NCBI GenBank assembly: GCA_023406915.1
Contig: JAEXTR010000287.1
Location: 1-19,732, forward strand
DNA length: 19,732 bases
Direction: 5' to 3'
Source: Bacteroidota bacterium
Lineage (GTDB): Bacteria > Bacteroidota > Ignavibacteria > Ignavibacteriales > Ignavibacteriaceae
Shown: positions 1 to 6,930 of the stretch, one piece after another
Layout of the letters: each line of letters starts with the position of its first letter
How positions within the stretch are numbered: the first letter of the stretch is position 1
Notes under the pieces: generated by a model
The model's input: the letters and a program-made list of their open reading frames with translations, nothing else
Database searches by the model: none
What the model was told of the DNA's origin: nothing
Translations under genes and position numbers: made by a program

Positions 1-459
1 CCTCTTAACCTTACCATTGGTATTCTCCTCGTCTTTTTTGCCCTTTTCGAAATGCTTCCCCGTTTTCAGCATATCACCTTTGCACCCCAATATCAGATAC
101 TCGGTGGACTCCTTTCCGGTTTCTTTGGCGGTCTCTCCGGGCACCAGGGGGCACTCAGGTCGGCATTTTTGGTCCGCTCCGGTCTCAGTAAAGAGCATTT
201 CATCGGCACTAGAACCGCAATCGCCATCATGGTCGATGTTGGCAGACTGATCATCTATGGTTTTACTATCAATGTGGGGTTATTGGTTGTTGGCGAATCA
301 CTCTATCTGGTGATTGCAGGTACCCTCGCAGCATTTGTTGGAACTTTTGCAGGAGCAAAGATTCTGCATAAAGTTACCATGGCGGTCATTCAGTATATTG
401 TTGGCGTTATGCTCCTTATTCTGGGAACCCTTATTGGGGCTGGCATCATCGGTCAGTAA
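1..459 (+). CDS. TSUP (TauE/SafE) family permease, C-terminal part
   Basis: The reading frame is open from base 1 and ends at TAA 457-459, so the true start lies upstream of the window and only about the last 152 residues are present. The family moves anions such as sulfite or organosulfonates across the inner membrane; the substrate here cannot be told. The visible part has several hydrophobic segments and the typical glycine-rich TSUP signature GGLSGHQGALRSAFL, followed by an Ile/Val/Gly-rich C-terminus ending in a membrane helix (LLILGTLIGAGIIG). The next gene starts 94 bases downstream and seems unrelated. The first internal ATG is at base 52 but there is no reason to start there, because the upstream codons also read as a membrane helix. 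The family call is solid; the substrate is unknown. Confidence 0.85.
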   Translation, partial: PLNLTIGILLVFFALFEMLPRFQHITFAPQYQILGGLLSGFFGGLSGHQGALRSAFLVRSGLSKEHFIGTRTAIAIMVDVGRLIIYGFTINVGLLVVGESLYLVIAGTLAAFVGTFAGAKILHKVTMAVIQYIVGVMLLILGTLIGAGIIGQ

Positions 460-553
460 TAAGCGTTTGGTGATTCCCTTATTTGCAGTAATCTTGCACC
501 ACTGAAGAAAAATCCCCCCGTTCCGATTACACATTTCTTCTTATATTTAAAGA

Positions 554-1465
554 ATGAAAAATAAATTGCCCGCAATATTGTTTTCTTTCTTTTTCTCTAT
601 AGGAATATGGGTTTATGTCACGTTTTCGCAGAATTTCTATCGGTCGTTCACGCTGCCGATAGAATATGTCAATCTGCCAAAACAGACAGCTATCCGGCCC
701 GATATCCCGAATGAGGTAAATCTTACCATCCGCGCAAATGGGTGGCGTATGTTATCGCTGGCACTTAGCGGTGATAATGTATTTAAGGTTGCCGTCGGAA
801 AAGAAGCGGGTAAGAGTTTTATCTCCCTTATTGATCACCGTATTGATAATGATTGGCTTGGCTCAGACCTCAATATCATAGACATTAACCCTGCACGCGT
901 GGAACTTGCATTTGATCCCGTTTTGCGGAAAAAAGTGCCGGTATCGCTCAGGATGAATATCAATTTCAGAACCGGATTTCTTCTTGCTTCCGACCCGATC
1001 ATCACACCAGACTCCATCGAGGTGAGTGGTGCACGTGAACTGATCCGGAAGTATGACTCTGTATTGACTGAGCTTTTTTCCTATGAAAATGCCGATGAAA
1101 GTTTCACTGAGAATATTCAACTGGCACCTGAAAAGGGTGTGAAGTATGATCAGAATTCAGTATCTGTACGGTTTGATGTTCAAAAAGTTAGTGACCGTGA
1201 ATTCTCCGGAATCCCCGTCGAGGTTCTGAGTGTTCCCCCGGGAAGAGAAATTCACGTTACACCTTCTACAATATCAGTGGGAGTCCGGGGCGGTATTGAT
1301 ATACTTGCGGGTATGAAGGCAGAAGACATTTCTGTGTCGGTACAGTACAATGATATCATGGCTGATACCCTCGGATTAATCCGGCCCGATATAAGAGTTT
1401 CAAAGAATATTAAGGTAGTGAATGTGAACCCAGGAGCACTTTCCTACATCATTAAAAAGTTTTAA
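554..1465 (+). CDS. YbbR/CdaR-like membrane-anchored protein
   Basis: This 303-residue protein has a single N-terminal membrane helix (about residues 7-24, after MKNK) and a long extracytoplasmic part made of beta-rich repeats. I see about three YbbR-like units: around residues 33-115, 127-205 and 215-300. The middle one carries the usual signature (ITPDSIEVSG) and the last a variant (TPSTISVGVRG). In Firmicutes, CdaR binds and regulates the di-adenylate cyclase CdaA. In Bacteroidota, ybbR-like genes often lie near cdaA or nucleotide genes. No cyclase gene is visible here, since the upstream neighbour is a permease, so a c-di-AMP role is inference only. The ATG at 554 is the first codon that keeps the membrane helix; its upstream region is A-rich with no clear Shine-Dalgarno. 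The gap to tmk is 24 bases. Confidence 0.75.
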   Translation: MKNKLPAILFSFFFSIGIWVYVTFSQNFYRSFTLPIEYVNLPKQTAIRPDIPNEVNLTIRANGWRMLSLALSGDNVFKVAVGKEAGKSFISLIDHRIDNDWLGSDLNIIDINPARVELAFDPVLRKKVPVSLRMNINFRTGFLLASDPIITPDSIEVSGARELIRKYDSVLTELFSYENADESFTENIQLAPEKGVKYDQNSVSVRFDVQKVSDREFSGIPVEVLSVPPGREIHVTPSTISVGVRGGIDILAGMKAEDISVSVQYNDIMADTLGLIRPDIRVSKNIKVVNVNPGALSYIIKKF

Positions 1466-1489
1466 CTGCGAAGAGCACCTGTAGATTAT

Positions 1490-2134
1490 ATGTTTATTAC
1501 GTTTGAAGGTATTGATTTTTGTGGTAAGAGCACACAGGTGCGTTTACTCAAGGAATATTTGGAACAACGCGGCTTTAAAGTGAAAGTCCTGAGAGAACCA
1601 GGCGGAACAGAGCTGTCTGAAAAAATCAGAACGCTTTTGCTTGATAAGGCAAATTACGGCATGTCATCTGAAACTGAGATATTTCTCTTTTCGGCTGCCC
1701 GGGCTCAACTGGTCAGGGAAGTTATCGTCCCACTCTTAGAGGCAGGTTATGTAGTCATATCTGACCGGTTTTTTGATTCTACCACTGCCTATCAGGGATA
1801 TGGCAGGGGTCTTGATCTTGAGACTGTTGAGCATATCAACCGGTTTGCAGTAGGTGATGCCGTCCCTGATCTTACTTTTTTTATTGATATACCCCAGGAA
1901 GAAGGGGAGCGGAGAAAGAATCTGGACAGACTGATCGAGCTTGATCGGATCGAGGTATCTGAATCCCGGTTCTATACCAGAGTCCGACAGGGGTTTATGG
2001 AATTAGCCGTAAAATATGACCGTTTCAGGTTAGTGAACGGGTTACAAAGCATCGATCAAATTCACCACGAAATTACGGAAATTGTTACCGAATCATTACT
2101 GAACCAAAACACCCAGGTACATCGAACTTCATGA
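1490..2134 (+). CDS. tmk: Thymidylate kinase (dTMP kinase)
   Basis: The product (214 residues) phosphorylates dTMP to dTDP with ATP in the cytoplasm, an essential step of dTTP synthesis. The P-loop is at residues 7-15 (GIDFCGKST). The substrate-binding REPGGT is at 35-40, the DRFFDSTTAYQGYGRG block (the DRY-type motif, with Phe for Tyr) at 92-107, and a basic lid-like segment ending in LDRIE at about 140-155. Length is normal for the family. The P-loop is unusual in having Phe-Cys where most family members have Gly-Ser or Gly-Ala, but the G-x4-GKST pattern is intact. The stop overlaps the next gene by 4 bases (ATGA), so it is probably translated together with the protease. No clear Shine-Dalgarno precedes the ATG. 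Confidence 0.95.
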   Translation: MFITFEGIDFCGKSTQVRLLKEYLEQRGFKVKVLREPGGTELSEKIRTLLLDKANYGMSSETEIFLFSAARAQLVREVIVPLLEAGYVVISDRFFDSTTAYQGYGRGLDLETVEHINRFAVGDAVPDLTFFIDIPQEEGERRKNLDRLIELDRIEVSESRFYTRVRQGFMELAVKYDRFRLVNGLQSIDQIHHEITEIVTESLLNQNTQVHRTS

Positions 2135-3789
2135 AAATAAACGGAATGACATACAGGAAACGCATCCTTCTTCCTCTGCTGATAGTGTTCATCACCGGTG
2201 GATTTTTTGTCGGACGTGCGGACTTGTTTCACGATATTGCCAAATCGATAGAAACATTTACTAAAGTATTTAAGGAGCTGAACTTCAATTATGTTGATGA
2301 GGTCAATCCTAATGAACTGATGAGAGCGGGTCTGGATGGCATGCTGGAGGCGCTCGACCCATACACCACCTATTATGACGCCCGGGAAAAAGGTGAAATA
2401 GATCTGATGACTACCGGAAAATATGGTGGCATTGGCGTTACAATCGGGCTGCGTGACGGTGCGGCAACCATCGTTGATGTTTTAGAAGGGTACTCAGCTC
2501 AGCGTCAGGGTATTATCCCCGGTGATATTATTAATTCGGTCAATGATATAGTCATCAACGAAGCAAATTATAATGAAATCTCATTGATGGTAAAGGGCGA
2601 ACCTGGCTCGTTTGTATCTTTATCTATCCTGCGTGGCACAGATACATTGAAGTACGAATTGGTTCGTGATGAAGTTATCGTGAAAAATGTTGTCTTTGCC
2701 GGATTCGTTCCTGATAATGGCAATACTGTCTATGTGAAACTGGCAGGATTCACTCGCTCAGCCGGTGCCGAACTGCAGAATGCCCTCACTGCGCTCCAAA
2801 GGGAAAAGGAGATTAAGGGCATTATTCTTGATCTGAGAGGCAACCCAGGTGGCTTGCTTGAGTCAGCAGTCGAAATTTCGAATCTGTTTTTGAAAAAGGG
2901 ACAACTGATTGTTACTACAAGAGGGAAAGATCCGAAAAGCATCCGGGAATATGTCGCTTCCCGTGAGCCACTTTTCCCCGAGGTTAACCTGATCGTACTT
3001 GTGAATGAATTCAGTGCTTCGGCTTCCGAGATAGTTGCAGGTGCCATTCAGGATCATGACCGGGGTGTCGTCTTAGGAAACAAAACATTTGGAAAAGGTC
3101 TTGTTCAGACTATTATCCCGATAAGCTATAATGCCTCATTAAAGCTGACCACAGCACGCTATTTTACCCCCAGTGGCAGGTGTATTCAAAAGGTTGACTA
3201 TGGTAAAGATAATAAGGTCATTGCCGTCTATCTCTCACTGCCCGAAGCAACGTTTACCACAGATAATAATAGAATTGTACTGAGTCACGGAGGGGTAACT
3301 CCGGATACCGCAGTTGTTCCTAAAGCTGTTTCAGAAGTTACCCAAAAAATCCTTGCGAAAGGATTGTTCTTCAGGTTTGGCACCTGGTATTATAATAAAA
3401 ACGCCCAGACGAAGTTTGCTGATCTGAATAAGAATCAGGTTTTCAGTGACTTTGGTTCCTACCTGAAGGAATCAAAGGCATCGCTCGATTTCGAGATCGA
3501 CAAGAAAATGAAAGAAGTTCTAACGCTGACAGAAGATGCAGGGCAGTATGATCAACTCCGTTCTGCAGCCAATGCAGTGCTTGATCAATCCGGTGACAGG
3601 TTAGACCAGATGCTCAGGCAGAATAAGGAAGAGGTTTTGAAGTATCTTCTGACTGAGCTTGCAACAAGGTTCATTGGCAGAGATGAAAGTGTAAAAGTTG
3701 GTTTACATTATGATACACAGTTTGCTTCGGCAGTTTCTGTGTTACAAAAGGGGGAACTGTATAACAAGATCCTCAATAAAAGGAAGTAG
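2131..3789 (+). CDS. S41 family C-terminal processing protease (CtpA/Prc type)
   Basis: This 552-residue serine protease is anchored by an N-terminal helix (residues 12-28), with the rest predicted in the periplasm. After a helical segment comes a PDZ domain (about 98-180) that would recognise substrate C-termini. The S41 core (about 186-380) follows, with DLRGNPGG at 234-241. The catalytic serine is likely Ser297 (in NEFSASASE) and the lysine Lys322 (in GNKTFGKG). Their 25-residue spacing matches the Ser/Lys dyad of CtpA-type enzymes. About 160 residues of charged, mostly helical sequence follow the core; a long C-terminal extension is common in Bacteroidota-type members. The family trims or degrades envelope proteins. 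The start overlaps the tmk stop (ATGA). The exact substrate is unknown. Confidence 0.93.
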   Translation: MKINGMTYRKRILLPLLIVFITGGFFVGRADLFHDIAKSIETFTKVFKELNFNYVDEVNPNELMRAGLDGMLEALDPYTTYYDAREKGEIDLMTTGKYGGIGVTIGLRDGAATIVDVLEGYSAQRQGIIPGDIINSVNDIVINEANYNEISLMVKGEPGSFVSLSILRGTDTLKYELVRDEVIVKNVVFAGFVPDNGNTVYVKLAGFTRSAGAELQNALTALQREKEIKGIILDLRGNPGGLLESAVEISNLFLKKGQLIVTTRGKDPKSIREYVASREPLFPEVNLIVLVNEFSASASEIVAGAIQDHDRGVVLGNKTFGKGLVQTIIPISYNASLKLTTARYFTPSGRCIQKVDYGKDNKVIAVYLSLPEATFTTDNNRIVLSHGGVTPDTAVVPKAVSEVTQKILAKGLFFRFGTWYYNKNAQTKFADLNKNQVFSDFGSYLKESKASLDFEIDKKMKEVLTLTEDAGQYDQLRSAANAVLDQSGDRLDQMLRQNKEEVLKYLLTELATRFIGRDESVKVGLHYDTQFASAVSVLQKGELYNKILNKRK

Positions 3790-3797
3790 TAAAGAGT

Positions 3798-4109
3798 ATG
3801 GCGAAGAAAAAGAAGAAGTGGCTATCAAACAGAATCATCTACCACAAGGACCCGACATATTTTGCATGCCCGAAATGTGGTAAGGTGAATGTATTAAAGC
3901 GTTCAAGACCTCGCAGCATTATGGAAAGGGTTATAAAGACTACCACAATATATAAACTGTATCGTTGTCATAATTGTGGCTGGCGTGGATACCGGTCTAC
4001 AATAATGCTTACCTGGCAGTCTTTCCTAACTTTCTTTATGTATATCGCACTCGCACTGGCAGCTGCATTTATTGTGCTTCAGGTTATCAAAAGGACCATC
4101 GGCACATAA
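3798..4109 (+). CDS. Small membrane-anchored zinc-ribbon protein, function unknown
   Basis: This 103-residue protein has a lysine-rich N-terminus (MAKKKKKW), a zinc-ribbon-like pair of CxxC motifs and one C-terminal membrane helix (about residues 75-96). The motifs are CPKCG (Cys24, Cys27) and CHNCGW (Cys57, Cys60). The 29 residues between the two pairs are strongly basic. By the positive-inside rule the ribbon most likely faces the cytoplasm. It starts 8 bases after the protease stop, with an A/G-rich leader, and ends 12 bases before the glcD-like gene, so it probably belongs to the same transcript. I recognise no named family. A role in binding nucleic acid or a protein partner at the membrane is speculation. 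Four correctly spaced cysteines and neat packing between genes support it as real. Confidence 0.75.
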   Translation: MAKKKKKWLSNRIIYHKDPTYFACPKCGKVNVLKRSRPRSIMERVIKTTTIYKLYRCHNCGWRGYRSTIMLTWQSFLTFFMYIALALAAAFIVLQVIKRTIGT

Positions 4110-4121
4110 GGAGTTTATTTT

Positions 4122-5564
4122 ATGGAAAAATCCGTTCTTACTGAGCTGAAAAGAATTGTCGGCGAAAAGAACTTCTCTGACTCTCAGGAAGACAAGATAT
4201 GCTATTCCTACGATGGAACACCGGTACTTCAGCAGTATCCTGAAGCTATTGTGTACCCGGAATCTGAGGATCAAATTAGTCGTATCATGCACCTCGCCAA
4301 TGAAAACAGATTTGCTGTTGTTCCCCGCGGTGCAGGTACTGGTTTGAGTGGTGGTTCTGTTCCGGTGGATAATTCTATCGTCATGGTCATGACAAAGTGG
4401 AATAAAATACTTGAGATCGACGAAAAAAACCTTACCGCATGGGTTGAACCTGGGGTCATAACATCAAAGCTACAGGATAAGGTTGAGGCTATGGGGCTCT
4501 TTTATCCCCCCGATCCTGGTAGCCGAACTGTCTGTACTATTGGTGGCAATGTTGCTGAAAATGCTGGTGGTCTCAGGGGTCTGAAGTATGGCGTAACGAA
4601 GAACTACGTCATGGGTGTTGAAATGATTATGCCGGACGGTTCGTTACTGAAATCGGGCGGTAAAAACTTTAAAGATGTGGCAGGTTATAATCTTCGTGAT
4701 TTCGTGGTCGGTAGTGAAGGTACACTTGGCATTTTTACGAAGATTCTTCTGAAGCTTATACCGAAACCTCATAAGTCAATTACCTTGCTGGCGTATTTTG
4801 ATAAGCTGCTTGATAGTGCCCGCGCTGTTTCCAGTATTATTGAGGCGCACATTACCCCCAGTATGATGGAGTTTCTTGATCACACCACAATCAATTGTGT
4901 TGAAGATTATACGAAGATTGGCTTACCCCGCAATAGTGAAGCAATTCTGCTGATAGAAGTTGATGGGAAGGGGAGTGGGGTTGATGAGGATGCCTATGAG
5001 ATTGAAGCAATATTACGTAAGTGTAACTCATCATTTATCAAAAAAGCTGACAGTACCGCTGAATCAGAAATACTGAAAACTGCCCGGCGTGCTGCCTTTA
5101 GTGCCCTTGCAAGACAAAAGCCCACGACCATTCTGGAAGACGCTACTGTACCACTGAGTGAGCTTCCCGTGATGATTGAAAAAACACAGAAGATTTTTAA
5201 GGAATATGATCTCCTGCTTGGTAATTTTGGTCATGCGGGCGATGGAAACCTCCACCCAACCTGCCTGACTGACGAGAGGGATAAGGCACAAATTGAACGC
5301 GCATTCAGGGCATTTGATAAAGTGTACGAAGAGGCAATCCGGCTCGGCGGCACTATTTCCGGTGAGCATGGTACAGGACTCGCTAAAAAGCCATTCCTGG
5401 AATCACTTGTTGGTCCTGTTGGGCTCGATATGATGAAGAAAATCAAAACCTCTATCGATCCGAACCAGGTCTTAAATCCTGGTAAAGTTTTCTCTCTGTC
5501 TCCTCACTGTGAGGGTGCCATGCCGAATCATCAGGAACAGATTAAACCGTTTCACAATCACTGA
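4122..5564 (+). CDS. glcD: FAD-binding 2-hydroxy acid dehydrogenase subunit (GlcD family)
   Basis: The 480-residue flavoprotein would oxidise glycolate, D-lactate or a similar 2-hydroxy acid and pass electrons to the Fe-S protein encoded next. The FAD-binding (PCMH/VAO-type) domain has VPRGAGTGLSGG at 67-78, PPDPGSRTVCTIGGNVAENA at 129-148 and a GSEGTLGIFTK segment at about 197-207. The C-terminal domain has HAGDGNLHP at 371-379 and SGEHGTGLAK at 413-422, both typical of GlcD/D-lactate dehydrogenases. Length is normal. An AAGGAG ribosome site at 4108-4113 overlaps the previous stop and sets the ATG at 4122. It is 9 bases from the next gene. There is no glcE between or beside the two genes. 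The substrate cannot be decided from sequence. Confidence 0.88.
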   Translation: MEKSVLTELKRIVGEKNFSDSQEDKICYSYDGTPVLQQYPEAIVYPESEDQISRIMHLANENRFAVVPRGAGTGLSGGSVPVDNSIVMVMTKWNKILEIDEKNLTAWVEPGVITSKLQDKVEAMGLFYPPDPGSRTVCTIGGNVAENAGGLRGLKYGVTKNYVMGVEMIMPDGSLLKSGGKNFKDVAGYNLRDFVVGSEGTLGIFTKILLKLIPKPHKSITLLAYFDKLLDSARAVSSIIEAHITPSMMEFLDHTTINCVEDYTKIGLPRNSEAILLIEVDGKGSGVDEDAYEIEAILRKCNSSFIKKADSTAESEILKTARRAAFSALARQKPTTILEDATVPLSELPVMIEKTQKIFKEYDLLLGNFGHAGDGNLHPTCLTDERDKAQIERAFRAFDKVYEEAIRLGGTISGEHGTGLAKKPFLESLVGPVGLDMMKKIKTSIDPNQVLNPGKVFSLSPHCEGAMPNHQEQIKPFHNH

Positions 5565-5573
5565 TACACTGTA

Positions 5574-6926
5574 ATGAACATCGAACCTCGTCAATACGAA
5601 TCTATAAAGAAACTGCTTCCTTCAGATGACGTGATCTCACAGTGTATGCACTGCGGTATGTGTTTGGCTGTCTGCCCAACATACAATGAGACCTTTGAAG
5701 AACAGTCATCGCCCCGTGGCAGAATACGGCTTATCAAGGCGGTTGCCGACGGCGTTCTGCCAATTACTGATAAGTTTATGGATGAAATGGACTTTTGTCT
5801 GGACTGCCAGGCTTGCGAAACTGCTTGTCCTGCGGGTGTAAAATACGGATCGATGGTTGAAGCAGCGCGGGTTGTTATCACAAAGCAAAAGGCGAACGGT
5901 GCCATCGGCAGATGGATGAAGAAGATCGGGATGAATGTCATATTGGCTTCGCCAACTATACTCCGTTTCTTTTCCAGGTTCTTTTATGCCTATCAGCAGT
6001 TTGGTATCAGATCTTTTATGCACAAGTCGGGACTCTTCCGCTTATTCGGTAAAAACTTCGCTGAATATGATAAATTGCTGCCTGACTTCAGTAAAACTTT
6101 CAGTGTTTCCGTTATTAAGCCCGTCATGCCGCCGTACGGTCAGAAGAAGCATACAGTCGCTTTTCTGACTGGTTGTCTGATGGATGTTGCCTTCGCAGAG
6201 ATAAATATTGACACAGTAAAGATTCTGCAACGGAATGGTTGTGAAGTGATTACACCACGGCAACAGTATTGCTGCGGTTCACTTCATGCACATTATGGCG
6301 AGATGGATAAGGCTGTTTCTCTTGCCAGAAAAAACCTTGATGCATTTGATGGATACCAGTTTGATTATTTAGTGGCTAACTCGGCTGGTTGTGGCGCATT
6401 TATGAAGGAGTATGCTCATATTTTTGAGCATGAGCCCCAGTATGCAGAGAAAGCAAAGAAGTTTTCGGCAAAGGTCCGTGATATAACAGAATTTCTGGCA
6501 GAGAATGAACCCACTGCTCCTCTTGGACAGGTGGAAGGAAAAATTACCTATCACGATGCATGTCACCTTGCACATACACAAAAGGTGACCAAACAGCCCC
6601 GTAAGGTGATTATGGAGATACCTGGTGTTGATTATGTTGAACTGCCTGAATCCACGTGGTGCTGCGGCAGTGCGGGTATCTATAATGTGGTGCGTTATGA
6701 TGATTCCATGAAGTTCCTGAACCGGAAAATCGAGAACCTGAAGCAGACAAATGCAGATGTTGTGGTTATGGCAAATCCTGGATGTCTGCTGCAAATGAAA
6801 TATGGTGTTGAGAAGCAAAAACTTCCGATTGAGGTAATTCACACCGTCACATTGCTGGAACGAAGCTATTGCAAGGCGGAAGAAGACAAGAATTCGAAAG
6901 TAACAGCTTCAGGCTGTAGTAAGTAA
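5574..6926 (+). CDS. glcF: Fe-S oxidoreductase subunit (GlcF type, two 4Fe-4S plus two CCG domains)
   Basis: This 450-residue electron-transfer partner of the upstream flavoprotein carries two ferredoxin-type 4Fe-4S motifs. These are Cys24/27/30/34 (CMHCGMCLAVCP) and Cys75/78/81/85 (CLDCQACETACP). The C-terminal half has two cysteine-rich CCG domains: CCG at 233-235 with a cysteine pattern starting near Cys201, and CCG at 363-365 with Cys330 and Cys404 around it. This layout matches GlcF and related LutA/HdrB-like proteins. Some hydrophobic residues near 122-140 could help membrane association, but there is no clear helix. It probably forms a complex that delivers electrons to quinone; that part is inferred from the family. 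Only 4 bases separate its stop from the potassium channel gene. The closing residues (TASGCSK) are poorly conserved in character. Confidence 0.88.
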   Translation: MNIEPRQYESIKKLLPSDDVISQCMHCGMCLAVCPTYNETFEEQSSPRGRIRLIKAVADGVLPITDKFMDEMDFCLDCQACETACPAGVKYGSMVEAARVVITKQKANGAIGRWMKKIGMNVILASPTILRFFSRFFYAYQQFGIRSFMHKSGLFRLFGKNFAEYDKLLPDFSKTFSVSVIKPVMPPYGQKKHTVAFLTGCLMDVAFAEINIDTVKILQRNGCEVITPRQQYCCGSLHAHYGEMDKAVSLARKNLDAFDGYQFDYLVANSAGCGAFMKEYAHIFEHEPQYAEKAKKFSAKVRDITEFLAENEPTAPLGQVEGKITYHDACHLAHTQKVTKQPRKVIMEIPGVDYVELPESTWCCGSAGIYNVVRYDDSMKFLNRKIENLKQTNADVVVMANPGCLLQMKYGVEKQKLPIEVIHTVTLLERSYCKAEEDKNSKVTASGCSK

Positions 6927-6930
6927 AGTC

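Noticed and set aside
298..534. Minus-strand open frame opposite the permease end and the following gap
   Set aside because: Cysteine-rich, low-complexity translation with no ribosome site or family pattern; it mirrors a real gene on the other strand.
460..553. Gap between the permease and the YbbR-like gene as a promoter or terminator
   Set aside because: I see no stem followed by a T-run and no convincing promoter pair, so nothing is annotated.
6412..6431. Perfect 7-bp inverted repeat ATGCTCA/TGAGCAT with a 6-base loop
   Set aside because: It lies deep inside glcF, has no T-run, and encodes ordinary residues; chance is enough to explain it.
6369..6842. Minus-strand open frame of 157 codons opposite glcF
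   Set aside because: The + strand frame carries conserved Fe-S motifs over the same bases, and the opposite translation has no recognisable features.
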